From positions 1,648,928 through 1,712,927 of the forward strand of contig NC_014652.1 in assembly GCF_000166355.1 (NCBI RefSeq): 64,000 nt of DNA, given 5' to 3'. The notes under the pieces were generated by a model. It was not told the DNA's origin. It saw nothing but the letters and a program-made list of their open reading frames with translations, and did no database searches. The translations under genes were made by a program, and so were the position numbers. Origin of the DNA: Caldicellulosiruptor hydrothermalis 108 (GTDB lineage: Bacteria; Bacillota; Thermoanaerobacteria; Caldicellulosiruptorales; Caldicellulosiruptoraceae). Below are positions 43,965 through 53,790 of this stretch, in pieces (within the stretch, counting starts at the first letter, position 1; the number at the start of each line of letters is the position of its first letter).

Positions 43965-45007
43965 AACACCTCAACAATATGGTTTGCTGCTGCTTTGTAA
44001 AGTCTATTTTCCAGAGCAAGAAATTCTAAGTTAAATTCTCCCCACTCACAAAGTATATAATCAACACCAAGTTGGTTGAATTTTCTCAATATCGAAAACA
44101 GATTTCTCTCACACTCTTTTGCATCAAACATGCTCCCTAAAATGAGCTTGTACTGCGAATCAAAATTGTGGACTGTCTCATAAAAGCACAATATCCCAAC
44201 CCTGTGTCCTTTAAACTCCAACTTCTTTTTCATCTCATTTATCTTGTCAATCCTTTTATCAATTCTTCCTTTTACTATTATGAGCTTGGCATCAGGTGCA
44301 TAGTGCTTGTACTTCATGCCAGGTGACCTTGGCACAGTTCCAGTTAGTCCTTCCACCACCGCTTTGCTGTACTCTATATTGCCAAGCACCTCTTTCAAAG
44401 CAAAATACGAAATTGCACCAGGTCTCAAAATCACAGCTTTTTCGCCGCTCAAATCTACTACAGTTGATTCAAGTCCAAAAGAACATTTGCCACCGTCAAT
44501 TATGATATCCACCTTACCCATCAGGTCCTCTATCACATGCTTGGCTTCTGTAGGACTTGGTTTTCCAGAGACGTTTGCTGATGGTGCTGCCACTGGTACA
44601 CCGGAAAGTCGTATAAGTTCAAGCGCAATTTTATTTGCAGGCATTCTAACACCAACCGTCGAAAGACCTGCTGTGACGTTGTCAGCAATAACATTTTTCT
44701 TAGGTAGAACAATTGTAAGCGGTCCTGGCCAAAATCTTTCGATAAGCATATAAACTCTTTCATCTGTAATTTCAGCACACATCTCAAGCATCTCTTTTGA
44801 AGATACATGAACAATCAACGGATTGTCCTGAGGTCTTCCTTTAGCTAAAAAAATCTTATCCACTGCATCTTTTAAAAGTGCGTTTGCTCCAAGACCATAT
44901 ACAGTTTCTGTTGGAAATGCAACAAGCCCACCTTCCCTCAATATCAAAGCTGCTTTTTCAAGCTTTTTATAATCTATACCTTCCTTTGCGTCAATGATAA
45001 TTGTCAT
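43961..45007 (-). CDS. tsaC: threonylcarbamoyl-AMP synthase TsaC/Sua5
   Basis: About 348 residues: a YrdC domain (~10-205; VAFPTETVYGLG, RPQDNPLIVH, AAPSANVSGKPSPT, STVVDLSG) plus the Sua5 C-terminal domain (~240-345), so it is the long Sua5 form. It makes threonylcarbamoyl-AMP from Thr, bicarbonate and ATP for t6A37 of tRNA. The ATG at 45007 overlaps the ZIP gene's stop by four bases and is eight bases from GGAGTGG. The order Sua5 then YwlE-like phosphatase resembles B. subtilis ywlC-ywlE. Confidence 0.93.
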   Translation of the reverse strand: MTIIIDAKEGIDYKKLEKAALILREGGLVAFPTETVYGLGANALLKDAVDKIFLAKGRPQDNPLIVHVSSKEMLEMCAEITDERVYMLIERFWPGPLTIVLPKKNVIADNVTAGLSTVGVRMPANKIALELIRLSGVPVAAPSANVSGKPSPTEAKHVIEDLMGKVDIIIDGGKCSFGLESTVVDLSGEKAVILRPGAISYFALKEVLGNIEYSKAVVEGLTGTVPRSPGMKYKHYAPDAKLIIVKGRIDKRIDKINEMKKKLEFKGHRVGILCFYETVHNFDSQYKLILGSMFDAKECERNLFSILRKFNQLGVDYILCEWGEFNLEFLALENRLYKAAANHIVEVL

Positions 45008-45771
45008 AATTCCAACCACTCCAAAAGTAATAGTGCTATAATAATGCCTATCATGTTTGAGATTGTTGCCATTTTAATATTTTCTTTTCGACTATACTCT
45101 GGAATAAGCTCATTCATCACAACATACAACATTGCACCTGCTGCACAAGCAAGACAGCCTGCTACTACATATTTGTTAATATAGCTTATCATACTTCCAA
45201 CTAAACACCCAATACCTGTTGGAACTCCTGACAATATTGCATATCTTAATATTTTTATTTTACTCTGCTTAGCCATCTTCAAAGGTAGCGAAAGAGCAAA
45301 TCCTTCTGGAATATCATGAATTATTATCATAATTCCTACTAAAATTCCAAAACTCTTTTCTACAGCAAAACTGCTTCCTATTGCCAACCCTTCAGGAAAG
45401 TTGTGAAGAGAAAGAGCAACTAAAATAAGTATTCCACTCTTGAGATATCTGTTCTGTGAAAGTGAATATTTCATTGTCAATGCTCTTTCCAATATCCCAA
45501 TCAAAAAATATGAAGCAATCAATGTTAAAATACATAAGAGCAAGTTTGAAATACTCACAGCTTCAGGGATAAGCCCAAAGCAAATTAAACCAAGCATAAG
45601 TCCTGATGTAAAACCAATTAAGGAGTCTTTCATATTCTCATCATTTAAAGGCAAGACCAAACCCGCCAGAGCCCCGACAAATGCTCCAGCTATCCCACAA
45701 AAAAAAGCAAAGAGGTTGAAAAATAAAAAATCTACTTTCAACAAAGCAACTTCAAAATTAACAAATTTCAT
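45004..45771 (-). CDS. ZIP-family metal transporter
   Basis: 255 residues with about eight membrane segments. The metal-site motifs HNFPEGLAIGSSFA (~123-136) and HDIPEGFALSLPL (~154-166) are present. It is a GufA/ZIP-type permease that most likely moves Zn2+ or a related divalent ion inward across the cell membrane. The ATG at 45771 lacks a clear Shine-Dalgarno, so the true start is uncertain. It is coupled to tsaC by an ATGA overlap. Confidence 0.85.
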   Translation of the reverse strand: MKFVNFEVALLKVDFLFFNLFAFFCGIAGAFVGALAGLVLPLNDENMKDSLIGFTSGLMLGLICFGLIPEAVSISNLLLCILTLIASYFLIGILERALTMKYSLSQNRYLKSGILILVALSLHNFPEGLAIGSSFAVEKSFGILVGIMIIIHDIPEGFALSLPLKMAKQSKIKILRYAILSGVPTGIGCLVGSMISYINKYVVAGCLACAAGAMLYVVMNELIPEYSRKENIKMATISNMIGIIIALLLLEWLEL

Positions 45772-45835
45772 TTAAATATTATGAGAATTTCATCCCTTTT
45801 ATAAACACTTCAAGCACATGTTTTAGCAAATTCTC

Positions 45836-46609
45836 TTATCTTACAGGTTCAGCTTTGCTGTATACTGTTCTCAGTATCACAATTGTAACTCTTCTGTTGA
45901 GCGCTCTTCCTTCTGGTGTCTTATTAGAAGCAATTGGTCTGTACTCACCATAGCCAACAACAGAAAATCTTTCGGGCCTTACCTTTGAAACTCTTAAAAT
46001 TTCCTGCAAAACAGATGTAGCTCTTGCTGTTGAAAGTTCCCAGTTAGAATAAAAGTATTTGTTGTGTATAGGGACATTATCCGTGTGTCCTTCAATTCTG
46101 ATATTGTTATTCGGAACCTTCTCTAAAATCTTTGCAATTTCATGAACAACTCCCTTTGCCTGTGGTGTAAGCTTTGCAGAACCTGTGTCGAATAACACAT
46201 CTTTAAGTAAAATTGATAATCCTCTCTCTTCCTGTATCACAAGCACCTTGCCTTCAATACCATGTTCTTTTATAAGCCCTAAAACCTGTTTCTGTATGTC
46301 ATTTATGAGTTCTTCCTCAGTCATCTGCTTATTTTTTGTTGTCCCGCCAACATCAGTGTTTGTCCCCTTGACATTCTTTCCAGATAATCCTTCCAATATA
46401 GAGGGACCAGAGTTTTCAAAAATATAGGCTGTACCTTTCAAAACAGATGTTAGAGATTCTGTAAAGTTCTTAAATTTGTCCATGTCAAGCTTGCTCATGG
46501 AATACATGACAATAAAATATATGAGCAAAAGAGTAATCAAATCTGCATAGGTAATAAGCCATCGTTCATGATTTTCTTTTTCTGGCTCTGCCACTCTTTT
46601 TCTCCCCAT
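45836..46609 (-). CDS. motB: flagellar stator protein MotB
   Basis: 257 residues. One membrane segment (~17-39) carries the essential proton-channel aspartate (D23, in WLITYADLITLLL). A plug and linker follow, then the OmpA-like peptidoglycan-binding domain (~125-245; FDTGSAKLTPQAKGV, RIEGHTDNVPI, NWELSTARATSVL). It anchors the stator to the wall. It starts five bases after motA. Confidence 0.93.
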   Translation of the reverse strand: MGRKRVAEPEKENHERWLITYADLITLLLIYFIVMYSMSKLDMDKFKNFTESLTSVLKGTAYIFENSGPSILEGLSGKNVKGTNTDVGGTTKNKQMTEEELINDIQKQVLGLIKEHGIEGKVLVIQEERGLSILLKDVLFDTGSAKLTPQAKGVVHEIAKILEKVPNNNIRIEGHTDNVPIHNKYFYSNWELSTARATSVLQEILRVSKVRPERFSVVGYGEYRPIASNKTPEGRALNRRVTIVILRTVYSKAEPVR

Positions 46610-46614
46610 CTATA

Positions 46615-47412
46615 TCAACCCCCAATCGGAGCTGAAGCAGCCTCACCAGCTTGGGCTTGTTGTTGCTTCGCTTCTTTTAATATTCCGCCAATCTTTTCTC
46701 TGAGTATTCTTGGGTTTTCACCAGCTTGGATTGACAAAAGCCCTTCCACGATTATCTCATTTAACATTCTCTCCTGCTTTGCTTTTGTCTTTATCTTTTT
46801 ACCAAAGTTGAGCCAGATAAGGTTGGCAGATGAAACACCATACAAAGTTGCAACAAATGCAACAGCTATAGCTGGGCCAAGCTCATCTGGATTTGTTAAG
46901 TTTGAAAGCACAGAAATAAGACCCATAACAGTACCGATGATACCCATTGTAGGAGCATATCCACCTGCTGCCTCAAATACCTCAGCTGCCTCTTTCAGCT
47001 CATCTTCAGCAAGGTAAACTTCCCTGTCCAAAATATCTCTAATCACTTCTCCTTCAATACCATCAACAACAAGTCCCAAACCCTTTTTCAAAAGCGGATT
47101 TTGAATGTTGGGAATCTCCTGTTCTAAAGCCAAAAGTCCTTCTTTTCGTGCCCTGTCAGAAAGCTGGACAAGCTGCTCAACAACACTTGCAAAATCAATT
47201 TTCTTATCCATAAAAACCAATTTAAAATGTTTCACAGCAGTTTTTATCTGTGACATTGGAAATGATACAAGCACTGCTGCAATTGTCCCGCCAAAAACAA
47301 TCATGGCAGCTGAAATCTGTAATAGTTTTGCAGGATTACCCTTCTCAATTATAAACGCAGTTAAAAGAGAACCAAAACCCAATATCAACCCGCCAATTGA
47401 AAGAATATCCAT
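46615..47412 (-). CDS. motA: flagellar stator protein MotA
   Basis: 265 residues with four membrane segments (~6-25, 33-50, ~148-168, ~178-198) and the large cytoplasmic loop between the second and third (SDRARKEGLLALEQEI, which carries conserved charges that contact the rotor). YAPTMGIIGTVMGLISVL and the MotA C-terminal signature follow. With MotB it forms the ion-driven stator. A sigma-D-type promoter overlaps the end of the upstream gene prfA. No other flagellar genes are in the window. Confidence 0.93.
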   Translation of the reverse strand: MDILSIGGLILGFGSLLTAFIIEKGNPAKLLQISAAMIVFGGTIAAVLVSFPMSQIKTAVKHFKLVFMDKKIDFASVVEQLVQLSDRARKEGLLALEQEIPNIQNPLLKKGLGLVVDGIEGEVIRDILDREVYLAEDELKEAAEVFEAAGGYAPTMGIIGTVMGLISVLSNLTNPDELGPAIAVAFVATLYGVSSANLIWLNFGKKIKTKAKQERMLNEIIVEGLLSIQAGENPRILREKIGGILKEAKQQQAQAGEAASAPIGG

Positions 47413-47465
47413 CTTTTATCATCATCCCTTTTCTGGTTATAATTTTGCGCGCTCAATCATAAAGT

Positions 47466-47493
47466 TTATCGGCATTTTAACTTACTTCTTTTA
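47466..47493 (-). promoter_or_regulatory. sigma-D (FliA)-type promoter for motAB
   Basis: On the minus strand TAAA (47490-47493), 16 bases, then GCCGATAA (47466-47473). This fits the motility sigma factor consensus TAAA-N14-16-GCCGATAT with one mismatch. It lies over the last codons of prfA and about 54 bases before motA. Confidence 0.75.
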
Positions 47494-48544
47494 ATCTCTC
47501 TGTCTGAAAATGAGTAATCAGTGCATCAATAATCTCATCAAGCTCACCGTCTAAAACTTGCTCAAGCTTGTACAAAGTAAGACCAATCCTGTGGTCTGTC
47601 ACACGTCCCTGAGGAAAGTTATATGTTCTTATTCTTTCGCTTCTGTCACCAGTTCCAACCTGGCTTCTTCTTTGACTTTCTATTTCTTTTTGCTGAATGC
47701 TCTGATAATAATCATAAAGCCTTGCTCTTAGTATCTTCATTGCCCTGTCCCTGTTTGCATGCTGCGACCTTTCGTCCTGGCAGGTCACAACAATTCCTGT
47801 TGGTTTGTGAACAATCCTGACAGCCGACTCTGTCTTGTTTACATGCTGACCCCCTGCACCACCTGCCCTGAATGTGTCTATCTCAAGGTCCTCTTCTCTT
47901 ATCTCCACTTCAACATCCTCAACTTCTGGCAAAACCGCAACAGTTGCTGTTGATGTATGAATTCTTCCGCCTGATTCTGTCACAGGTACTCTCTGAACTC
48001 TGTGAACACCACTTTCATATTTGAGCCTACTATATGCACCTTTTCCGCTTATCATGAAAATTACCTCTTTAAACCCATCCAAATCACTCTCACTTGTCGA
48101 CATCACTTCAACTTTCCAGTTTTTCCTCTCTGCATATCTTGAATACATCCTGAAAAGCTCGGCTGCAAAAAGTGCTGCTTCCTCGCCACCTGCACCTGCT
48201 CTTATCTCCATTATAACATTCTTTTCGTCGTTGGGGTCCTTGGGCAAAAGTAAAATCTTGAGCTGTGTTTCAACAATCTCTTTCTGTTCTTTTGCCCGAT
48301 TTAGCTCTTCTTTTACAAGTTTTTCAAAGTCCTCGTCAAGGTCTGTATCTAAAAGCTCTTCAGCCTCTTTGATAGTATTTAAAATCCTTTTGTATTCTCT
48401 GAACTTTTCCACAATTGGCTGAAGATTGCTGTGTTCTTTCATGAGTTTTTGCCATTCCTGAGTCTGGCTTATTATCTCAGGGTCTGCAATCTTTTTCTCA
48501 AGTTCTAAATATTTTTCCTCAATTACTTGAAGCTTCTCTATCAT
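47477..48544 (-). CDS. prfA: peptide chain release factor 1
   Basis: 355 residues, full length. The GGQ motif ([17 protein letters not shown], ~223-239) triggers peptidyl-tRNA hydrolysis. The PxT-type recognition region ([14 protein letters not shown], ~182-195) identifies it as RF1 for UAA/UAG. It is followed by motAB on the same strand, and its 3' end contains their promoter. Its methyltransferase PrmC is encoded 24 bases upstream. Confidence 0.96.
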   Translation of the reverse strand: MIEKLQVIEEKYLELEKKIADPEIISQTQEWQKLMKEHSNLQPIVEKFREYKRILNTIKEAEELLDTDLDEDFEKLVKEELNRAKEQKEIVETQLKILLLPKDPNDEKNVIMEIRAGAGGEEAALFAAELFRMYSRYAERKNWKVEVMSTSESDLDGFKEVIFMISGKGAYSRLKYESGVHRVQRVPVTESGGRIHTSTATVAVLPEVEDVEVEIREEDLEIDTFRAGGAGGQHVNKTESAVRIVHKPTGIVVTCQDERSQHANRDRAMKILRARLYDYYQSIQQKEIESQRRSQVGTGDRSERIRTYNFPQGRVTDHRIGLTLYKLEQVLDGELDEIIDALITHFQTERLKEVS

Positions 48545-48568
48545 TCAATCACCCCATCCAATATATTT

Positions 48569-49435
48569 TTACCCATTTATTGCAAAGATACATCTTTCAA
48601 TATTATTCAAATCCTTTCTTGACTTTATATTCTCATAACCGTTTTGCTCTAAAATTCTCTTGACTTCTTCAGCTTGAGAAAATCCTACTTCAAAAATAAT
48701 ATAACCACCATCTTTGAGATATAGCTTTGCTTTGTTTGCAATCTCTTTGAAAAACCAAAGCCCATCCTCTTTTGAAAACAGAGCTATATGCGGCTCTTTT
48801 AAAACTTGCTTCTCAAGCTTGAACCTTTCACTTTCAGAGATATAAGGTGGATTGCTAAGTATGGCATCAAGTCTAAGATTTTTGGGAATATCTTCAAATA
48901 AGTTGCTTCTTACAAATGAAATCCTATTTTCTACACCATTCAATTTTGCATTCTTCCTTGCAACCTCAAGCGCTCTTTCTGAAATATCAACAGCTAAAAC
49001 CTTGCAATCTAAAAATTTGCAAAGAGCCACTGCAATGCAGCCACTACCCGTGCCAATATCTAAAAAGTATAGATTCTTCCTACCTTTAAATATTTCTATA
49101 GCAACCTCTACCAAAACCTCTGTGTCAAATCGTGGAATCAAAACATTCTCATCAACATAAAACTCAAGACCCATAAAGAAAGCTTTATTCGTACAATATT
49201 GAAGAGGATAGTCTTGTAAATATTTGGAAATAGCATTTACAATCTTTTCATATTTGTCTTGTCCTACAGGTAAACCTTTATTTAGAATAACCTCTGTTTT
49301 ATCAATATCAAGTATCTGCGAAACCATCATAAGAGCAATCTTCTTATAGTCTTCTTCCTTATTTTCACAATAATCTCTTAACATCAAAGCAGCTTCATTC
49401 AAAACCTCGCCAATGGTCTTTAACCTACCACTCAT
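48569..49435 (-). CDS. prmC: release factor glutamine methyltransferase PrmC
   Basis: About 288 residues. The SAM-binding motif is FLDIGTGSGCIAVAL (~118-132) and the catalytic NPPY is in AILSNPPYISE (~187-197). The N-terminal helical domain recognises the release factor. It methylates the Gln of the GGQ motif in RF1 and RF2. It overlaps the DUF1385 gene's end. The ATG is 12 bases from GGAGG; an adjacent upstream TTG is nine bases away and also possible. Confidence 0.93.
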   Translation of the reverse strand: MSGRLKTIGEVLNEAALMLRDYCENKEEDYKKIALMMVSQILDIDKTEVILNKGLPVGQDKYEKIVNAISKYLQDYPLQYCTNKAFFMGLEFYVDENVLIPRFDTEVLVEVAIEIFKGRKNLYFLDIGTGSGCIAVALCKFLDCKVLAVDISERALEVARKNAKLNGVENRISFVRSNLFEDIPKNLRLDAILSNPPYISESERFKLEKQVLKEPHIALFSKEDGLWFFKEIANKAKLYLKDGGYIIFEVGFSQAEEVKRILEQNGYENIKSRKDLNNIERCIFAING

Positions 49436-50372
49436 CAAGCTTTCTGTCCTCCGGCACTACCTCTTTTAATGCCTCAATTGCAACTTCTATCTGCTTTTCA
49501 TCAGGCTCTTTTGTTGTAATGTTCTGAAGCCAAAGCCCAGGATATGAGATTATTCTTGCTAAAGCACTTTCACTTTTCCCAGCCCATCTTATTATCTCAT
49601 ATGATATACCAACAATTACAGGAAGAAGTAAAAGCCGTATTAGAGTCCTCATAACAACAGATTGCCAACCGGAGATAGTAAAAATGATTATACTGATAAT
49701 TATCACAATGAACAAAAAGCTTGTTCCGCATCGCGGATGGTGTGTAGAATATTTTTTTATGCTTTGAATGCTTAACTCTTCACCATTCTCATAGGCAAAG
49801 ATTGTTTTGTGTTCTGCCCCGTGATACTCAAAGACCCTTTTTATCTCCTTCATCTGGGATGCAAATAAAAGATAAAGAATAAAAATTATTACTCTCACTA
49901 TTCCTTCTATCATGTTTTTCCAAAAGCTACTAAGACTAAAACCTTTCAGTGCCTCAACAGACCAAGTAGGAATATAAAAAAATAGAAGTGTTCCGAGAAC
50001 TATGGATACAACTACAGAAAAATAAATAGCTATATCGGTAATACCAAGCTTTTGGAAAAACTTTTTTTCAAATAGTCTGTCCACAAAATCTTTCTGTTTT
50101 TCTTTTTCTTCATCTGGCAACTCTTCTAATGCAATGTCAGCAGATTTCATCAAAGCTTTTGTCCCAAGAATCATCTGCTCAAATAAGATAAATATTCCTC
50201 TTACAAAAGGAATCTTTTTAAGTTTGTTTGTATCATCAATGGTTAAATCTTTTACCTCTTTGTAAAGCTCTCCATTCGGTTTTCTTATAACAATTGAAAT
50301 TTTTTTAGGTCCTTTCATCATTATACCTTCTATGAGAGCCATTCCGCCGATAGTAGTTTTTTTCATACTCAT
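49425..50372 (-). CDS. DUF1385 membrane protein (YqhQ-like)
   Basis: 315 residues of the DUF1385 family. It starts GGMALIEGIMMKGPKK, has a hydrophobic centre with several membrane segments (~115-185, ~220-260) and the conserved FEYHGAEHKTIFAYENGE and THHPRCGTSFLF motifs, whose His and Cys residues suggest metal binding. Its function is unknown. The rpmE-DUF1385-prmC-prfA order is common in Clostridia. A second ATG two codons in is an alternative start. Confidence 0.88.
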   Translation of the reverse strand: MSMKKTTIGGMALIEGIMMKGPKKISIVIRKPNGELYKEVKDLTIDDTNKLKKIPFVRGIFILFEQMILGTKALMKSADIALEELPDEEKEKQKDFVDRLFEKKFFQKLGITDIAIYFSVVVSIVLGTLLFFYIPTWSVEALKGFSLSSFWKNMIEGIVRVIIFILYLLFASQMKEIKRVFEYHGAEHKTIFAYENGEELSIQSIKKYSTHHPRCGTSFLFIVIIISIIIFTISGWQSVVMRTLIRLLLLPVIVGISYEIIRWAGKSESALARIISYPGLWLQNITTKEPDEKQIEVAIEALKEVVPEDRKLDEW

Positions 50373-50389
50373 CTTCCTATCTTTGCTAA

Positions 50390-50425
50390 TTTATAAAATA
50401 AAAAGGATTAGCACAGGCTAATCCT
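50390..50425 (-). terminator. terminator after rpmE
   Basis: On the minus transcript AGGATTAGC pairs with GCTAATCCT across a 4-nt loop (50404-50425), followed by TTTTATTTTA. It is a classic intrinsic terminator, 21 bases after rpmE. DUF1385 must rely on read-through or a promoter not seen. Confidence 0.85.
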
Positions 50426-50446
50426 CTCCGGAAGTAGCACTCTTAT

Positions 50447-50656
50447 CTATTTCTGGTCAAGTCCGTATTTTTTCATGAACCTTTCTACTCTACCAGTTGT
50501 ATCAACAAATTTTTGTTTACCTGTAAAGAATGGATGGCATTTTGAGCAAATTTCTACATGGATTTCTCTTTTTGTAGAACCAGTTATAAATGTCTCACCG
50601 CATGCACATCTGACAACTGCATCATGGTAATATGTTGGATGGATTCCTTCTTTCAT
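50447..50656 (-). CDS. rpmE: 50S ribosomal protein L31
   Basis: About 69 residues, the usual size for the zinc-containing type (C+): CACGETF (~17-23) and [21 protein letters not shown] follow the typical spacing, giving four Cys ligands. The ATG at 50656 is eight bases from a strong AGGAGGTGA; the longest frame begins with a GTG inside that site. Confidence 0.96.
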   Translation of the reverse strand: MKEGIHPTYYHDAVVRCACGETFITGSTKREIHVEICSKCHPFFTGKQKFVDTTGRVERFMKKYGLDQK

Positions 50657-50741
50657 TGCTTTCACCTCCTACAAGATTTATACAAATTTTTGTTGTCTTC
50701 TTAAATCAACAACTTGCTCATATTCATAAAGGTGCAAAAAT

Positions 50742-50770
50742 ATTTTACAACAGTTATTCCCCTTTTACAA
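50742..50770 (-). promoter_or_regulatory. rpmE promoter
   Basis: TTGTAA (50765-50770) and TAAAAT (50742-50747) with 17 bases between, on the minus strand, about 86 bases before the rpmE start. Confidence 0.6.
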
Positions 50771-50798
50771 GAGTTTTTTCAAAACCGGCATTGAAAGA

Positions 50799-52082
50799 TT
50801 AATCCTCTCTAACTAAAAAACACAGAATAAAAAATCCGAGTACCATGCAGATGAACGAAATTAAAAAGAGAATGTTTTTACCAAGAGTATCAATTATACC
50901 TCCAGCTATTATAGAATTAAAAGCAAAAAATGGTCCCATCATAAAGTTTCTAAGACCTATATAAGATGGCTGTTTTAATGGGTCCTTGCAAAGTTTTGCA
51001 GCCATATTACTTTCGTTTACGTTCCTTGCACTTTGAGCAACTCCGAATAAGGCAACAGAAAGATAATAAATGCTTACAGAACTCATAAGGTATGTAAAAT
51101 ATATTGCAGGCAAAAATATCAACGCAGAAATCAAAAGGGTACTTTTAAAGCCATACTTTGAACCGATTAATCCCCATAGCATATATCCTACTGTTTGAGA
51201 AAAAAGCAATATTGTGGTTGCTACTGCAACATGTTGTGTTGAAATACTCAGGCTATTTTTTGCAAATATAGTTTGAAAACCAAATGGCATTTTACCCAGT
51301 GCGCCAATAAATAAAACTGAAAGAAGATAATATGTAAAATTTCTATCTTCTTTCAGTATCAAAAACATGCTCCTAAAATAATGCTTATTGTCAATCTCCT
51401 TTTTGGGTTTCTTGATAGGAATCTCTTTTATCATAGAAGCTATGTACAATGAGAGCATCATTATCAAAAACGAAATTAAAAATAAAAGACCATAGTTATA
51501 AGGAAAGTGTAAAAGCCTTAATATCCTTCCCATCAAAAAGGCTCCAAATGTCTCACACAGTCCCCCTATCGATGACCTTATACCAAAAAACTTGCTCCTT
51601 TGTCTTTCAGGAACAAGCTTTAGTATAAGATTGAACCACGTTATATTGGCAAATGAAGCAAAAAAACCTTGAAGACTAAAAATTATGTAAAAAAGAATTA
51701 TAAATAAGAGCTCATTCTTAGCAGCAAATACAAACACATCAATAGCAAGCAAAAACCACATAAGCCTCATAAGCAAAGCAACTTTTATAAAATATTCTTT
51801 ATATGTTTCAAGCATCTCAAGTTTTTTAGCAACAAGTATCTGCGGAGAGTTTGACAAAAGTACATTCAAAGTTGTCAAAAGTCCAATCAATGTATTTGAG
51901 TGGACATAGTTTGAAATAAAATAAACTATCACAGTAGAGACTGGAAGCATACCGCTTCCTATTGCAAATACTGCTCCATCTGCAATCGAAATGATAGAAT
52001 TTCTCTTTAAATTTTTATAGGCAAAAACCTCAAGTCTTTTAAGTTCCCGTTCTTGGTCTTCAGATGTCACTTTTAGGCTCAT
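50799..52082 (-). CDS. MFS-family transporter
   Basis: 427 residues with about twelve membrane segments in two halves; the central loop (~215-230) is basic (EIPIKKPKKEIDNK). The motif KLVPERQRSKFFGIRSS between segments 4 and 5 is typical of MFS members that resemble the UMF/YxaM-like group. The substrate is unknown. AAGGAG abuts the ATG at 52082, so a GTG four codons in is a possible real start. No close functional partner is adjacent. Confidence 0.8.
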   Translation of the reverse strand: MSLKVTSEDQERELKRLEVFAYKNLKRNSIISIADGAVFAIGSGMLPVSTVIVYFISNYVHSNTLIGLLTTLNVLLSNSPQILVAKKLEMLETYKEYFIKVALLMRLMWFLLAIDVFVFAAKNELLFIILFYIIFSLQGFFASFANITWFNLILKLVPERQRSKFFGIRSSIGGLCETFGAFLMGRILRLLHFPYNYGLLFLISFLIMMLSLYIASMIKEIPIKKPKKEIDNKHYFRSMFLILKEDRNFTYYLLSVLFIGALGKMPFGFQTIFAKNSLSISTQHVAVATTILLFSQTVGYMLWGLIGSKYGFKSTLLISALIFLPAIYFTYLMSSVSIYYLSVALFGVAQSARNVNESNMAAKLCKDPLKQPSYIGLRNFMMGPFFAFNSIIAGGIIDTLGKNILFLISFICMVLGFFILCFLVRED

Positions 52083-52107
52083 CTCCTTAAATAAAATCCT
52101 ACAAGTT

Positions 52108-52812
52108 TTAAAAGTATAACCTTGAAATTTCTTGACTTCTTTTAATTAACTTTAGGCAATAAGCAAACAATATAATCTCATAAATGCCAACAATGGCAAG
52201 CGCTCCATAGACATTTAACATGAGCACAAAATCATAAAATCCATGCAAAAGCATAGGGATAATTAAAGAAGCCTTGAAATACCAATAACTTCTGCTCTCA
52301 GGTGCAAACTTTGCAAAGCCCAAATAGTATCCCATTACAATTCCAAACATAGCATGTGCAGGTACTGCCATCACACCTCTTAGAACAAGAACTGAAACTG
52401 CAGCATCATATGAGGCTTGAAAAGCTTGATACACATACCCTACATTCTCTATTGCAGCAAATCCAACTGCAGAGAATACACTATAAACTATTCCGTCAAA
52501 TGGCTGGTTAAAATGAGGAGTGTCAAAAGCCACTCTTAGCACAACAAGCCTTTTGAAATACTCTTCTGTAAGGCCTGCAACAATAAATGCTTCAAATGCA
52601 ATAAATGAGAGTCTGCTTGAGGCAGAAATACTCCCATATGCCATTAAAAAATATTCAATTGGCACAACAATAGAGCTAATAAGTATCCCCCATACAAACG
52701 TTTTCAAAAGAAGATGAAGAGGTTCTTTTTCGAATTTGTCCCTAAAATAGATATAAAGAGCTATGAACAAAGAAGGAGCTATGCTCAAAATAATCAGTTT
52801 ATAAAGCGTCAC
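52108..52812 (-). CDS. PrsW-family intramembrane metalloprotease-like protein
   Basis: 234 residues with about seven or eight membrane segments. The PrsW signatures are present: TEEYFKRLVVLRVAF (EExxK-type, ~83-97), HAMFGIVMGYYLGFA (~152-166) and the late HGFYDF (~191-196). In B. subtilis PrsW makes the first cut in anti-sigma factor RsiW; no sigma/anti-sigma pair is seen here, so the target is unknown. GTG start with GGAGG nine bases upstream. Confidence 0.85.
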   Translation of the reverse strand: MTLYKLIILSIAPSLFIALYIYFRDKFEKEPLHLLLKTFVWGILISSIVVPIEYFLMAYGSISASSRLSFIAFEAFIVAGLTEEYFKRLVVLRVAFDTPHFNQPFDGIVYSVFSAVGFAAIENVGYVYQAFQASYDAAVSVLVLRGVMAVPAHAMFGIVMGYYLGFAKFAPESRSYWYFKASLIIPMLLHGFYDFVLMLNVYGALAIVGIYEIILFAYCLKLIKRSQEISRLYF

Positions 52813-52842
52813 AGCAATTTACCTCCATTTGTCACCTTGAGT

Positions 52843-53697
52843 TTATTTATCGCTATTTCTAATGTAGTGAAATAAAAAAAGCTGCGCATACCCAGCAAGT
52901 TCTCCAAACGACTTTATAAACTGCCTCAGCTGTTTTATATTTTCAATTCCATAATATTCTCTCAAGGCACGCTTCACCCACACATCCACAGGGAACACAT
53001 CATACTTTTGCAATGAGTAAAGCAATATACAATTAGCAACCTTGTCTCCTATTCCTTTTACCGTTTTTAAAATCTTCCTTGCTTCATCAGAACTCAAAGA
53101 CTCAAGACTTTCAAAGTCTATTTTACCTTCATCTAATTTAGCAATTGCATCTTTGATATACTCCGCTCTATAACCTAACCCTAAGCGTTTTAATTCTTCT
53201 GTTGAGATCTTTTTTAAATCCTCAATTTCTGGAAATGTCCAAGAAGAAAATCCTCTGTATTCTATTTTTTCCCCATAAGCCTGGCAAAGTCTTTCCACCA
53301 GAATTTGAATTCTTTTTATGTTGTTATTCTGAGATATAATAAAAGAAATCATACATTCAAAAGGTTCTTGATTTAAAAGTCTCATCCCTCTGTACTTCTC
53401 AACTGCTTTTTTCAAAATCTCATCATGCTCAGAAAGCTCTTTCAAAATCAAATCATAGTCTTTGTCCAAGTCAAAATACCAGTAAAAAAATTTTTTAAAC
53501 TCGTCAGGTGAACAGTTGTATATATCAAAAGTATTGTTATCCTGCGGATATACTAAAACTATTTTTCTATTTACAACTCCTATGTATCCACATTCTGCCT
53601 TTTTCCATCTAAAACATTGCCCGCTAAAAAATGTTGCGTCAAAATTAATCTCTACTCCACTTATGCGAAGAAAATCAGTATACTCTTTTATGTTCAA
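52843..53697 (-). CDS. 8-oxoguanine DNA glycosylase/AP lyase (OGG1-like)
   Basis: 284 residues. The N-terminal domain (~1-110) has FFSGQCFRWKK, typical of OGG1-type enzymes. The helix-hairpin-helix region is LKTVKGIGDKVANCILLYSL (~209-228), with the catalytic Lys in GDKVAN and the essential Asp in FPVDVWVKRAL (~233-243). It removes oxidised guanine from DNA. No C-terminal [4Fe-4S] cluster is present, unlike Nth/MutY. TTG start, ten bases from AAAGGA. Confidence 0.88.
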   Translation of the reverse strand: MNIKEYTDFLRISGVEINFDATFFSGQCFRWKKAECGYIGVVNRKIVLVYPQDNNTFDIYNCSPDEFKKFFYWYFDLDKDYDLILKELSEHDEILKKAVEKYRGMRLLNQEPFECMISFIISQNNNIKRIQILVERLCQAYGEKIEYRGFSSWTFPEIEDLKKISTEELKRLGLGYRAEYIKDAIAKLDEGKIDFESLESLSSDEARKILKTVKGIGDKVANCILLYSLQKYDVFPVDVWVKRALREYYGIENIKQLRQFIKSFGELAGYAQLFLFHYIRNSDK

Positions 53698-53790
53698 AAA
53701 AATTCATTCCTTTCCAACTATTTATGTTGTAAAACAAAAAGAGCCAACTTATTCTTGGCTCTATTTTTAATTATAAGAATACAGCATTTT

